Source: Gammaproteobacteria bacterium
GTDB lineage: Bacteria; Pseudomonadota; Gammaproteobacteria; GCA-001735895
NCBI GenBank assembly: GCA_027293245.1
Contig: JAPUFZ010000159.1
Location: 1-15,456 of the forward strand
Length of the DNA stretch: 15,456 nucleotides
Direction of reading: 5' to 3'
The stretch's first letter is position 1. Each line of letters opens with the position of its first letter. Shown here piece by piece: positions 1-7,797 of the stretch. The translations under genes and the position numbers were made by a program. The notes below the pieces were generated by a model. It saw only the letters and a list, made by a program, of their open reading frames with translations, was not told the origin of the DNA and did no database searches.

Positions 1-434
1 TCGCGCACGCCGCTGCTTTTCAAATGCGCTATCACCTGTTGCAAATCGCCTGTCTCTCCCGAATGGTAACTGCGCAGTAGCCGGTTTGGTTCACTACTGC
101 AACCGCGAAAATGCATCAGCACTGCCGGTAACTGCTGCGCATTGCAATAGTTCAGAATTCGCTTTGCATAGGCTGAATGCACCGAACCCTCGAGCCCATG
201 CAAAATCAGCAAAGTTTGCGGAGCACGCGCACTGGTCCACAGCAAATCGATAAAATCGCCATCTTCCAGTTCAATACGTTGTTTTTCGACCACCGGGAAG
301 GCCGGGTGGATGACATTTGGCAATATGGTTTGCAGATGCCGATTTTTCAGGTACCAAAGTGGTTTAAAAGCGATTTCCTTGACTAAGGTCAACTCTGATG
401 ATTGTATTTCATCGGGTTTTTGGCTAGCCTTCAT
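1..434 (-). CDS. yheT: YheT-family alpha/beta-fold hydrolase, N-terminal part (runs off the left edge)
   Basis: Reading the minus strand from an ATG at 434-432 gives 144 codons without a stop up to the window edge, so the C-terminal half is missing. Visible marks of the YheT/EMB8-like hydrolase family are the N-terminal NRHLQTILP stretch (residues 31-39), the ILHGLEGS strand-plus-oxyanion-hole loop (77-84) and HFRGCSSEPNRL followed by YHSGET (108-128). The nucleophilic serine and the other catalytic residues of this fold lie further downstream and cannot be seen. The family is thought to consist of soluble cytoplasmic esterase-like hydrolases, and the natural substrate is not well established. 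The gene is divergent from ccmA with only 23 bp between the two start codons. No good Shine-Dalgarno sits at the usual distance from this ATG (an AGAGG lies about 16 nt upstream), so the exact start is less certain than the family call. Confidence 0.85.
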   Translation of the reverse strand, partial: MKASQKPDEIQSSELTLVKEIAFKPLWYLKNRHLQTILPNVIHPAFPVVEKQRIELEDGDFIDLLWTSARAPQTLLILHGLEGSVHSAYAKRILNYCNAQQLPAVLMHFRGCSSEPNRLLRSYHSGETGDLQQVIAHLKSSGVR

Positions 435-457
435 GCACTTTTGTTTTAGACCTCTTC

Positions 458-1084
458 ATGTCCGAGCCTGTCCTCCTCCAAATCGAAAATCTTGCCTGTA
501 TCCGCGATGACACAGTGCTGTTCGAGCATCTTAATTTATCGCTTGCGGAAGGGCAAATGTTGTTAGTGGAAGGCAGCAATGGTAGTGGTAAGACCAGCTT
601 GCTGCGGATTCTGACCGGTTTAAAAATGGCCGATGAAGGTAATGTTTACTGGCGCGGGAAAGCCATTGACCAGTTGGCGGGCGAATATTATGAGCAGGTG
701 GGTTATGTTGGCCACCATGATGGCATTAAGCGTGGACTGACTTGTCTGGAAAACCTGCGCCTGGTACAGGCGATGGGAAAGCCAACCGAACTGGATCTTG
801 ATACCGTGCTGGATCGAGTCAATCTATATCGGTATGGAGATACGCTGGTCGCCAGTCTCTCGGCGGGGCAGAAACGCAGGCTGGCACTGGCGCGGCTGAT
901 AGTTACTGAATCGTTGCTGTGGATACTGGATGAGCCATTCACCTCGCTCGATAAAAAAAGTATGGGCTATTTTGAGTCACTGTTTGCCCAACATTTGCAG
1001 CAGCAGGGAATTATAGTCATGACTTCACATCACGATATATCGATGCTGGGCTGCGATCTTCAACGCCTGAATCTGTCGACATGA
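458..1084 (+). CDS. ccmA: Cytochrome c biogenesis heme exporter ATP-binding subunit CcmA
   Basis: This is the cytoplasmic ATPase subunit of the CcmABCD complex of System I cytochrome c maturation. ATP hydrolysis here releases heme-loaded CcmE from CcmC. The 208-residue product has the usual length. It shows Walker A GSNGSGKTS (residues 39-47), the ABC signature LSAGQ (134-138), Walker B LLWILDEP (153-160) and the switch histidine in TSHHD (about 191). It is the first gene of the ccm operon. Its TGA stop overlaps the ccmB ATG in an ATGA arrangement, indicating coupled translation. No strong Shine-Dalgarno precedes the ATG at 458. The start is supported by family length and by the SEPVLLQIENL beginning, where the ABC fold starts at once. 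Confidence 0.96.
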   Translation: MSEPVLLQIENLACIRDDTVLFEHLNLSLAEGQMLLVEGSNGSGKTSLLRILTGLKMADEGNVYWRGKAIDQLAGEYYEQVGYVGHHDGIKRGLTCLENLRLVQAMGKPTELDLDTVLDRVNLYRYGDTLVASLSAGQKRRLALARLIVTESLLWILDEPFTSLDKKSMGYFESLFAQHLQQQGIIVMTSHHDISMLGCDLQRLNLST

Positions 1085-1764
1085 ATCGATTATCACTCAG
1101 CCAGGCCTTTATTTACCTGTTGCGGCGAGACCTGACCCTGGCAGTTCGAAATCGGGCAGAATTTGCCAACCCCCTGTTGTTTTTCATTCTCGTCATCACC
1201 CTGTTTCCATTGGCCGTAGGTGCAGTACCCGAATTGCTTGCCCGTATTGCCCCGGGCATCATCTGGGTAGCCGCTTTGCTCGCGGCCATGCTGTCGCTGG
1301 ACAGTATATTCCGCTCTGATTTCGATGACGGGTCGCTGGAACAGTTACTCATGAGCGCCCATCCGATGCCGGTATTAGTGCTTGCCAAGGTCGCTGCACA
1401 CTGGCTGGTCACCGGTATTCCCCTGCTACTGGTATCTCCCCTGTTGGCCGAAATGCTGGGTATGCCGCAAGCGGCCCAGGGTATATTGCTACTGACCATT
1501 TTAATCGGTACCCCGATATTGAGTTTAGTTGGGTCAATCGGTGTCGCGCTCACTGTTGGCCTGCCAAAAGGTGGTATAATCCTGTCGCTTCTGGTATTGC
1601 CGCTATACGTACCGGTTTTGATCTTCGCGTCAGGCGCGATTGAAGGCGCTGCGGGTGGTCTGGATGTTTCGGCACAAATCTACATGTTGTTGGCCTTTTT
1701 GTTTCTCTCTATTTCCCTGTCACCGCTGGCCACTGCCGCCGCGCTCAGAATGAGTATGAGTTAA
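1081..1764 (+). CDS. ccmB: Heme exporter protein CcmB (integral membrane subunit)
   Basis: CcmB is the transmembrane partner of the CcmA ATPase in the inner-membrane CcmABCD complex. The 227-residue protein matches the family length and is strongly hydrophobic, with about six predicted membrane helices. Recognisable family stretches are the N-terminal RRDLTLAVRNRAEFANPLLF, the ARIAPGIIWVAALL segment, DDGSLEQLL, the KVAAHWLVTGIPLL segment and a C-terminal LSPLATAAALR. The start codon overlaps the ccmA stop by four bases, and 14 nt separate its TAA from ccmC. Nothing is truncated or missing. Confidence 0.96.
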   Translation: MNRLSLSQAFIYLLRRDLTLAVRNRAEFANPLLFFILVITLFPLAVGAVPELLARIAPGIIWVAALLAAMLSLDSIFRSDFDDGSLEQLLMSAHPMPVLVLAKVAAHWLVTGIPLLLVSPLLAEMLGMPQAAQGILLLTILIGTPILSLVGSIGVALTVGLPKGGIILSLLVLPLYVPVLIFASGAIEGAAGGLDVSAQIYMLLAFLFLSISLSPLATAAALRMSMS

Positions 1765-1768
1765 GGAG
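1763..1768 (+). promoter_or_regulatory. Shine-Dalgarno that fixes the GTG start of ccmC
   Basis: AAGGAG overlaps the ccmB TAA stop and lies 10 nt before a GTG at 1779. The reading frame from that GTG places the two conserved CcmC histidines at the same numbers as in the E. coli protein (60 and 184), which supports the GTG as the true start. Confidence 0.7.
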
Positions 1769-1778
1769 CTTCTGATTA

Positions 1779-2513
1779 GTGTATTTATGGTTCAATAAAC
1801 TGGGTTCACCCCCGCATTTTTACCGGATCGCCGGAAAATGGATGCCCTGGTTGGCATCGATATTCCTGGTGTTGTTGCTTACCGGACTCTATGGTGGCCT
1901 GGTGCTGGCCCCGCCCGATTATCAGCAGGGTGATAGTTACCGCATTATTTTCATACACGTGCCCTCGGCCTGGATGTCTTTGTTCATCTACGTGGTGATG
2001 GCTTTTTGCGGTGTCGTGACCGTGGTCTGGCGTATGAAGCTGGCCGAGGTCATATTGATAAGCAGTGCACCGATAGGCGCCAGTTTTACTTTCCTTGCAC
2101 TGGTGACTGGATCATTATGGGGCAAACCCATGTGGGGCACCTGGTGGGTGTGGGATGCACGATTGACATCGGAATTGATATTGCTGTTTTTGTATCTTGG
2201 CGTTATTGGTTTGCACGGTGCGATTGAAGACAAACGTGTTGCCGCGCGCGCGGTTGCTATCCTGGCCATAGTGGGTGTGGTCAACATTCCCATTATTCAT
2301 TATTCTGTCGAATGGTGGAATTCACTGCACCAGGGACCGACGGTAACCAAGTTTGATAAACCCTCGATTCACTGGAGCATGTTGTTGCCACTGTTGTTGA
2401 TGGCACTGGCATTTCAGGTTTATTACGTTCTTGCCCTGTTTCAGCGCTGTCGAGCCGAACTATTGCTACGCGAACGCAATAGTAAATGGGTTCAGGAACT
2501 AAGCGGGGAGTAA
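1779..2513 (+). CDS. ccmC: Heme handling protein CcmC (WWD domain)
   Basis: CcmC binds heme at the periplasmic face of the inner membrane and attaches it to CcmE. The 244-residue product has six hydrophobic segments. The tryptophan-rich WWD motif WGTWWVWDARLTSE covers residues 119-132. The two axial-ligand histidines known for CcmC fall at H60 (in FIHVPSAW) and H184 (in WWNSLHQGP). The gene starts with GTG behind a good AAGGAG site and ends with TAA at 2511-2513, two bases before the ccmD GTG. The sequence is complete and typical of the family. Confidence 0.97.
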   Translation: MYLWFNKLGSPPHFYRIAGKWMPWLASIFLVLLLTGLYGGLVLAPPDYQQGDSYRIIFIHVPSAWMSLFIYVVMAFCGVVTVVWRMKLAEVILISSAPIGASFTFLALVTGSLWGKPMWGTWWVWDARLTSELILLFLYLGVIGLHGAIEDKRVAARAVAILAIVGVVNIPIIHYSVEWWNSLHQGPTVTKFDKPSIHWSMLLPLLLMALAFQVYYVLALFQRCRAELLLRERNSKWVQELSGE

Positions 2514-2515
2514 AG

Positions 2516-2686
2516 GTGTCAGAATTTCTCTATATGGGTGGATACGCAATTTATGTGTGGCCTTCTTATGCACTGGCCGCACTGATTTTATGGTTGAACT
2601 GGTATTTACCGAAACGACAGCACCGGCAGGTACTCCGACAGTTGATAAGACGTAATCAGGCCAGGAATAATGAAACCCGCACGTAA
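2516..2686 (+). CDS. ccmD: Heme exporter protein CcmD (small membrane subunit)
   Basis: This 56-residue protein has one membrane helix (about residues 10-28) followed by a basic cytoplasmic tail rich in R, K and Q, which is the CcmD layout. Family-typical features are the FLYMGGYAIYVWPSY start and the WLNWYLPKRQHR stretch. CcmD stabilises CcmC-CcmE and helps release holo-CcmE from the CcmABC complex. I chose the GTG at 2516, five nt after a GGGGAG site at 2505-2510, instead of the ATG 30 nt upstream, which would overlap ccmC by 28 bp. The 3' end overlaps the ccmE start by 17 bp. Confidence 0.9.
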   Translation: MSEFLYMGGYAIYVWPSYALAALILWLNWYLPKRQHRQVLRQLIRRNQARNNETRT

Positions 2687-3104
2687 GAAAAGACTCGCGC
2701 TGATCGCTTTAATGGTTGCTGGAATAGCCACCGGCATTGGTTTTGCGCTCAAATCTCTCGACGAGAACATTATGTTTTTCTTCACCCCGAGTGAGGTCGC
2801 CCAGGGCAAGGCACCGCAGGGGCGTTTATTTCGCATGGGTGGCATGGTCGTCAGCGGCAGCGTCAGTCGCCCAGGGGAAGGCCTTACAGTGCATTTCGAC
2901 CTCACCGACAACGAGAGTCAGGTTACTGTAATGTATACTGGCATACTGCCAGACCTGTTCCGCGAAGGGCAGGGTATTATCGCTAACGGTCGACTCGATA
3001 AGAACGGTGCATTCGTTGCCCAGGAAGTCCTTGCCAAACACGATGAAAACTACATGCCGCCTGAGGTTGCCGAGGCAATGAAAAAATCAGGCGGGGAGCT
3101 TTAA
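2670..3104 (+). CDS. ccmE: Periplasmic heme chaperone CcmE
   Basis: CcmE carries heme covalently from CcmC to the CcmF/H ligation machinery. The 144-residue protein has a short basic N-terminus, one signal-anchor helix (about residues 8-27) and a periplasmic OB-like beta-barrel domain. The heme-attaching histidine is H124 in LAKHDENYMPPEVAEA, with the axial tyrosine Y128 four residues later. This is the classical HxxxY type rather than the CxxxY variant. An AGGA at 2663-2666 precedes the ATG. The start lies inside ccmD, and ccmF begins two bases after the stop. Confidence 0.97.
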   Translation: MKPARKKRLALIALMVAGIATGIGFALKSLDENIMFFFTPSEVAQGKAPQGRLFRMGGMVVSGSVSRPGEGLTVHFDLTDNESQVTVMYTGILPDLFREGQGIIANGRLDKNGAFVAQEVLAKHDENYMPPEVAEAMKKSGGEL

Positions 3105-3106
3105 CT

Positions 3107-5080
3107 ATGATTCCAGAAATAGGTCAATTCGCGCTCATCCTGGCGCTTTGTATTGCGATCGTGCAGTCGGTGCTGCCACTGTCAGGCGCGGCACTCGGGG
3201 TACAACGCTGGATAGCTCTGGCTAAGCCTGCTGCCCTGGGTCAGTTTTTGTTTGTCGCGATTGCCTACGCCTGCCTGACCTGGGCATTTATCGATCATGA
3301 TTTTTCCGTGCTTTACGTGGCCAAGAATTCGAACAGCCAGTTGCCGTTTCTCTATCTCATATCGGGTGTCTGGGGATCGCACGAAGGCTCCCTGTTATTA
3401 TGGTCGCTGATACTGGCCGGCTGGAGTGCGGCTGTTGCGCTGTTTAGCAGTAGCGTACCCCTGGTCATGCGCGCGCGCGTGCTCGGTGTCATGGGACTGG
3501 TTAGTATCGGATTTCTATTGTTCATACTACTCACTTCGAACCCGTTCGAACGTCTGCTGCCGGGCATTGCCGAGGGCAGTGACCTGAATCCGTTGTTGCA
3601 GGATGTCGGTCTCGCGATTCATCCACCGATGCTATACCTCGGTTATGTAGGTTTCTCGGTTGCCTTCGCCTTTTCGATAGCCGCATTACTTTCCGGTTCG
3701 GTCGACTCGGCCTGGGCCCGCTGGTCACGCCCCTGGACCAATATTGCCTGGTTATTTTTGACCCTGGGTATTGCGCTGGGTAGCTGGTGGGCTTACTACG
3801 AACTCGGCTGGGGCGGCTGGTGGTTCTGGGACCCGGTCGAGAATGCTTCTTTTATGCCGTGGCTGGTCGGTACCGCGCTCATGCATTCGCTCGCGATTAC
3901 TGAGAAGCGCGGGACTTTCAAGGCCTGGACCGCGCTGCTTGCGATATTTGCTTTTTCGCTCAGTTTATTAGGCACTTTTCTGGTTCGCTCCGGGGTCCTG
4001 ACCTCGGTGCATGCATTTGCCAGTGACCCGGAACGCGGTATATTTATTCTTGGCTTTCTGGGTATCGTCATCGGCGGCTCGCTGGCGCTCTACTGCTGGC
4101 GCGCACCGATGTTGAAAAGCGCGGCAAAGACACAGTTTTTGTCGAGAGAAATGGCACTCTTGTCCAACAATATATTTTTGACGGTTGCTGCTGCAGCGAT
4201 ATTACTCGGCACCCTTTATCCAATTGCAATCGACGCCATGGGCGGCAAGATTTCAATTGGACCGCCTTATTTCAACCTCGTATTCTTAAGTTTGACGGCG
4301 CCACTCGGCCTGCTCATCGGTGTAGGCATGTTAATTCGCTGGAGGAGCGATACTAGCCAACGGCTAAGGTCCAGATTACTCCCGCCGGCTATCATCGCTC
4401 TGGTAGTCGCGTTGCTGCTGAGCTTTTCCTTGCCCGAGTGGTTATGGCTGGGGTTTGCAGGCCTGGCCATGTCGCTGTGGATAGCCAGTAGTGTGGTTTT
4501 GGCAATTTATGAACGCTTTAGCCGCAGGTCCTTTGTTTCAGCCTTGCGTTCAACACCGGCCGGGTTTTATGGCATGATTTTCGGACATCTGGGTATTGCA
4601 GTGTTTATCACCGGCATTACCCTGACCAGTCTCTATAACCAGGAAAAGGATTTACGCATGGCGCCAGGGGACGTATACACGGTCGCTGGATATCAGTTCC
4701 TGTTCAAGGGTGTAAAAGACTATGAGGTCGAGAATTACGTCGCCACGCGTGGCAGTTTTGAGGTGACGTCGGAAAACGGCCGGTTTGAGGTCAATATGTT
4801 CCCGGAAAAACGTATTTATCCGGTGCAGCAGTCACCGATGACCGAGGCTGCTATCGACGCTGGCCTGGCGCGGGATTTATTTATCGCGCTGGGTGAACCG
4901 CTGGACGACAAGGGCGCCTGGGCAATTCGCATTTACTATAAACCCTTTATCCGCTGGATCTGGCTGGGCGCCATTATCATGGCATTGGGAGGATTGTTTG
5001 CCGCCTCCGACCGGCGTTACCGGCGAACTTCGAAAGTGGCCGTGAAAGAACCGGACAGTGCGGTAGAGACAGCCGGCTAA
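3107..5080 (+). CDS. ccmF: Cytochrome c heme lyase subunit CcmF
   Basis: CcmF is the large polytopic inner-membrane core of the heme ligation complex and also holds a heme b. The 657-residue product is full length for the family. The WWD motif GWGGWWFWDPVENAS spans residues 234-248. Four histidines match known functional positions of CcmF: H172 (AIHPPMLY), H260 (ALMHSLA), H302 (LTSVHAFA) and H494 (MIFGHLG). The first and last are expected to ligate heme b, and the middle pair the heme delivered by CcmE. A periplasmic loop of about 100 residues precedes the last membrane helix. The TAA stop shares its last base with the ATG of ccmG, which shows that TAA acts as a normal stop in this genome. 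Confidence 0.98.
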   Translation: MIPEIGQFALILALCIAIVQSVLPLSGAALGVQRWIALAKPAALGQFLFVAIAYACLTWAFIDHDFSVLYVAKNSNSQLPFLYLISGVWGSHEGSLLLWSLILAGWSAAVALFSSSVPLVMRARVLGVMGLVSIGFLLFILLTSNPFERLLPGIAEGSDLNPLLQDVGLAIHPPMLYLGYVGFSVAFAFSIAALLSGSVDSAWARWSRPWTNIAWLFLTLGIALGSWWAYYELGWGGWWFWDPVENASFMPWLVGTALMHSLAITEKRGTFKAWTALLAIFAFSLSLLGTFLVRSGVLTSVHAFASDPERGIFILGFLGIVIGGSLALYCWRAPMLKSAAKTQFLSREMALLSNNIFLTVAAAAILLGTLYPIAIDAMGGKISIGPPYFNLVFLSLTAPLGLLIGVGMLIRWRSDTSQRLRSRLLPPAIIALVVALLLSFSLPEWLWLGFAGLAMSLWIASSVVLAIYERFSRRSFVSALRSTPAGFYGMIFGHLGIAVFITGITLTSLYNQEKDLRMAPGDVYTVAGYQFLFKGVKDYEVENYVATRGSFEVTSENGRFEVNMFPEKRIYPVQQSPMTEAAIDAGLARDLFIALGEPLDDKGAWAIRIYYKPFIRWIWLGAIIMALGGLFAASDRRYRRTSKVAVKEPDSAVETAG

Positions 5081-5601
5081 TGCGTTTTGCGATACCGCTT
5101 TCTGTTTTCATTTTAATCGTTGGTTTGCTCGCCTACGGCCTGCGACTCGATCCTAAAAATGTACCTTCGCCGCTGATCGGCAAGCCAGCGCCTGCATTTT
5201 CACTGGCGAAGCTGGATGCACCCCAACTATATCTGGCAAAAAATGATTTACTCGGTCAGGTGTGGGTGCTAAACGTCTGGGCTTCCTGGTGTGTTTCCTG
5301 CCGGGCTGAGCATGAAATCATTACTCGACTGTCGGCCCTGAATCTGGCACCGGTCATCGGCTTGAATTACAAGGATGACCCGGACGACGCGAGGCGTTGG
5401 TTGCAGCAATTCGGTGATCCCTATACCGCCAGTATCATGGATGCGGATGGCCGGGTTGGTATCGACTGGGGCGTTTACGGGGTACCGGAAACCTTTATCA
5501 TCGATAAAGATGGCTTAATCAAATACAAGCATATTGGACCGGTAACGCATGAATCGCTCGAAACCGAGGTGCTTCCCGTGCTACTCGAGTTGACCAGTTA
5601 A
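5080..5601 (+). CDS. ccmG: Thiol:disulfide interchange protein CcmG/DsbE
   Basis: This is a membrane-anchored periplasmic thioredoxin-fold reductase that keeps the CXXCH cysteines of apocytochrome c reduced, with electrons from DsbD. The 173-residue protein has an N-terminal anchor helix (about residues 3-20). The active site WASWCVSC has cysteines C71 and C74, followed by RAEHE, and the cis-proline loop reads GVPET. The dipeptide between the cysteines is VS where E. coli has PT. The start overlaps the ccmF stop by one base, and four nt separate it from ccmH. Confidence 0.96.
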   Translation: MRFAIPLSVFILIVGLLAYGLRLDPKNVPSPLIGKPAPAFSLAKLDAPQLYLAKNDLLGQVWVLNVWASWCVSCRAEHEIITRLSALNLAPVIGLNYKDDPDDARRWLQQFGDPYTASIMDADGRVGIDWGVYGVPETFIIDKDGLIKYKHIGPVTHESLETEVLPVLLELTS

Positions 5602-5605
5602 TCGA

Positions 5606-6058
5606 ATGCGTGGACTCCTGCTGTGTTTAATATTCATCGCTACTTCAGCGCTGGCGGCGATCGAAGCCTATGAATTCGACTCGCCAGAAATGGAAGCTAA
5701 CTTTATCAAACTGACCAAGGAACTACGCTGCCTGGTGTGTCAAAATCAGAGCCTGGCGGATTCCAACGCCGGGCTTGCCAAGGACCTGCGCAGGCAAACC
5801 TATGAAATGTTAACGCAGGGTAAAACCCCCGACCAGGTGGTGCAGTATATGGTCGATCGCTATGGCGACTTTGTTCTCTATCGACCGCGGCTTAAAACCA
5901 GCACTTTGCTATTGTGGCTGGGACCGTTCGTGTTGTTGCTGCTGGTCCTGGGGTTGGTGATCAGGCACATGCGAGGCAGGCAAAAACTGGCGCCACCCGA
6001 CGCGGAAGCCATGCATAAAGCTCACCAGCTGCTTTCAGATACGCAGGAAAAACAATGA
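5606..6058 (+). CDS. ccmH: Cytochrome c-type biogenesis protein CcmH (short, CycL-type)
   Basis: CcmH is a periplasmic thiol oxidoreductase acting with CcmG on apocytochrome cysteines. The 150-residue protein carries a signal peptide (about residues 1-17, cleavage near ALAA), the diagnostic LRCLVCQNQSLADSNA motif with C42 and C45, a three-helix domain, one membrane helix (about 103-121) and a short cytoplasmic tail. Here CcmH and CcmI are separate genes. In E. coli the two are fused in one long CcmH. The TGA stop overlaps the ccmI ATG (ATGA). Confidence 0.96.
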   Translation: MRGLLLCLIFIATSALAAIEAYEFDSPEMEANFIKLTKELRCLVCQNQSLADSNAGLAKDLRRQTYEMLTQGKTPDQVVQYMVDRYGDFVLYRPRLKTSTLLLWLGPFVLLLLVLGLVIRHMRGRQKLAPPDAEAMHKAHQLLSDTQEKQ

Positions 6059-7272
6059 TTTTCTGGATTGTCGCCTCAGGCCTGCTGTTGCTGGCGCTGT
6101 TGATCTTGGTACTGCCCATGCTCAGGACCCAGTCTGAAACCGAAAGTAACGACCGGCAACAGCAGAATATCGATATTGCACGGGCCAATAAATCAGTACT
6201 GGATATTCAACTGTCAAAACACGAGTTGAGTCAGCAGGAATATGACAGTAGCCTGCATGATCTCGAAACTGCGCTCGCCCTGGATCTTGAAAACACCGAT
6301 TGCACTGCCCGAGAGCGCCAGGGGAAATGGGCGATATGGCTGCTGGTCGGTCTGGTTCCATTATTCAGCATTGGCCTGTATTTTAAACTGGGCGAGTACC
6401 GAGTGATCGAAGATCCAACACTGATGCAGGCGGGCGGTGGCGCTCAGACTCAAAATCAGCGTTCCGATCTCAGTATTGAAGAAATGATTGAAATTGTGCA
6501 GCAGCGACTGCGCGAAAATCCAGACGATGCCCAGGGCTGGTTCGTACTCGGCAAAACTCTGATGGCTCAGCAAAGGTTTGACCAGGCGGTGACCGCATTC
6601 CAGCGCACCCATGATCTTGTTGGCGAAGAACCCGGGGTTATATTTTCCCTGGCTGATGCGATTGCAATGCAAAATGACGGTGTTATGCAAGGTGAACCGG
6701 AGCAACTGGTGAAACGCGGGCTGGATATTGCGCCGAATCATTCTACCGGATTATGGCTCGCAGGACTGGCGGCGGAGCAGCGGCAGGATTATCCGGCAGC
6801 CCATGCCTCCTGGACGCGCTTATTGTCACAGATTGAAAATGATCCGGCTTCGATCGCCGAAATAAGTGAGTTGATAAAAATACTGGAGCAACGTGACCCG
6901 ACCCTGGCAAGCGCGAGCGTTGATATCAGGTTACTGACCCTGAAGGTCGAACTGAATAGCAGCTTGAGATCACTGGTTAAACCCGGGGACTCGGTTTTTG
7001 TTTATGCCAAGGCGGCCAACGGGCCGCCCATGCCGCTCGCAGTGAAGCGCCTGAGAGTGAGCGATTTGCCAGTCGAAGTTACGCTCAGTGATATGGATGC
7101 GATGATGCCGGAAATGAAACTGTCGGCTTTTGATCTGGTGGTTGTGGGGGCACGGATTTCCAAAAGCGGCAATCCGGTGGCGCAACCGGGAGATTTGTTC
7201 GTCGAAGTAACGGGGGTCGACAGTAAAAACCCACCGCCGGACCTGCTGTTATCGATCAACCAGGTCAAGTAA
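6055..7272 (+). CDS. ccmI: Cytochrome c biogenesis TPR protein CcmI (CycH)
   Basis: CcmI chaperones apocytochrome c to the CcmF-CcmH ligase. The 405-residue protein has two N-terminal membrane helices (about 2-23 and 93-110) joined by a cytoplasmic loop predicted to be helical. Next comes a periplasmic TPR region starting with SIEEMIEIVQQRL and NPDDAQGWFVLGKTLMAQQ (about residues 140-280), and then a beta-rich C-terminal domain (about 290-405) containing VFVYAKAANGPPMPLAVKR. This is the typical domain order. It is the last ccm gene and ends seven bp from the stop codon of the convergent rhodanese gene. I see no obvious terminator hairpin in that gap. Confidence 0.94.
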   Translation: MIFWIVASGLLLLALLILVLPMLRTQSETESNDRQQQNIDIARANKSVLDIQLSKHELSQQEYDSSLHDLETALALDLENTDCTARERQGKWAIWLLVGLVPLFSIGLYFKLGEYRVIEDPTLMQAGGGAQTQNQRSDLSIEEMIEIVQQRLRENPDDAQGWFVLGKTLMAQQRFDQAVTAFQRTHDLVGEEPGVIFSLADAIAMQNDGVMQGEPEQLVKRGLDIAPNHSTGLWLAGLAAEQRQDYPAAHASWTRLLSQIENDPASIAEISELIKILEQRDPTLASASVDIRLLTLKVELNSSLRSLVKPGDSVFVYAKAANGPPMPLAVKRLRVSDLPVEVTLSDMDAMMPEMKLSAFDLVVVGARISKSGNPVAQPGDLFVEVTGVDSKNPPPDLLLSINQVK

Positions 7273-7279
7273 AATAAAT

Positions 7280-7630
7280 TTATCCAAACTCGGCTTTAAT
7301 TTCTTCGAAGGTCGCGGTAATTGCATAAACGTTCTTGTATCCCATTTCCTGCAAAGTTAATGCTGCCAGCGATGCCCGGCCGCCACCGCCGCAATGGGTT
7401 AAGATCACCGTGTCAGGATCGGGACATTGGCCCGGAACTTTCATTTCCAGCAAACCACGCGAGATATGGACAGACTCGTTGAGTTTCGATTTGGCCACGC
7501 TATCGGCCTCGCGTACATCGATGATGACGGCATAATGGCTTTGTTTGAATAGTTCTTTGGCCGCTGCGACATCCAGGCATTTGATTTGTGACTGAGCGTG
7601 TTTGATAATTTCGCCGGCTGTTTTTATCAT
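7280..7630 (-). CDS. Single-domain rhodanese-like protein
   Basis: This encodes a 116-residue cytoplasmic protein with one rhodanese domain, with no signal peptide or membrane helix. Visible motifs are the AVIIDVREADSVAKSKL strand-helix, VHISRG, and the catalytic loop HCGGGGRAS with the presumed sulfur-carrying cysteine C80, followed by LTLQEMGYKNVYAI near the C-terminus. Small rhodaneses accept sulfane sulfur on this cysteine, but the actual substrate cannot be told. I start it at the ATG at 7630-7628, because a GAGGAG site lies five nt upstream. A longer form from 7669 has no comparable site. It converges on ccmI and is divergent from miaB. A link to sulfur delivery for MiaB is only a guess from position. 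Confidence 0.88.
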   Translation of the reverse strand: MIKTAGEIIKHAQSQIKCLDVAAAKELFKQSHYAVIIDVREADSVAKSKLNESVHISRGLLEMKVPGQCPDPDTVILTHCGGGGRASLAALTLQEMGYKNVYAITATFEEIKAEFG

Positions 7631-7635
7631 GATGA

Positions 7636-7641
7636 CTCCTC
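7636..7641 (-). promoter_or_regulatory. Shine-Dalgarno deciding the rhodanese start
   Basis: On the minus strand GAGGAG lies five nt before the ATG at 7630-7628. It favours the 116-residue product over the 129-residue version that would begin at 7669. Confidence 0.7.
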
Positions 7642-7705
7642 GGGATAGATGATTAATTCCCTCAACCATTTGTATTCTATTCGCTGGAATTCGTCAAGTA
7701 TTGAG

Positions 7706-7761
7706 TTTTTTAAGGGGTCAGAGCCCTTAAAAAAACGTAAGGGCTCTGACTCCTTAAAAAA
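7706..7761. repeat. Near-perfect 24-bp inverted repeat (REP-like hairpin)
   Basis: The left arm at 7706-7729 and the right arm at 7738-7761 are reverse complements over 24 bases with one mismatch (G7716 against T7751, a G-U pair in RNA), around an 8-nt A-rich loop. Each arm contains a smaller dyad, AAGGGGTCAGAGCCCTT on the left and its near complement on the right, so each arm could also fold alone. T-runs and A-runs flank the outer ends. The repeat sits between the divergent rhodanese and miaB genes, so a terminator role is not expected. GGGGTCAGAGCCC-type palindromes are, from memory, common high-copy intergenic repeats in proteobacteria and often associated with REP-type Y1 transposases. 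I cannot verify the copy number from one window. Confidence 0.8.
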
Positions 7762-7797
7762 GGGTGTAAGTTGCGCGCTTTTGTATAGAATATAGGC

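Noticed and set aside
1113..1553. A 146-codon minus-strand reading frame inside ccmB
   Set aside because: It is antisense to a clear membrane-protein gene. Its serine- and arginine-rich sequence is typical of the complement of hydrophobic codons.
5280..5310. The CVSC active site of CcmG as an unusual variant
   Set aside because: The residues between the cysteines vary in this family and the rest of the active-site region is normal. I cannot claim it is rare without an alignment.
6361..6741. A 126-codon minus-strand reading frame inside ccmI
   Set aside because: It lies wholly antisense to a well-supported gene and looks like composition shadow. It has no domains and no upstream site.
7706..7761. 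The hairpin with flanking T-runs as a bidirectional transcription terminator
   Set aside because: The neighbouring genes run away from the hairpin on both sides, so no transcript of either gene would end there.
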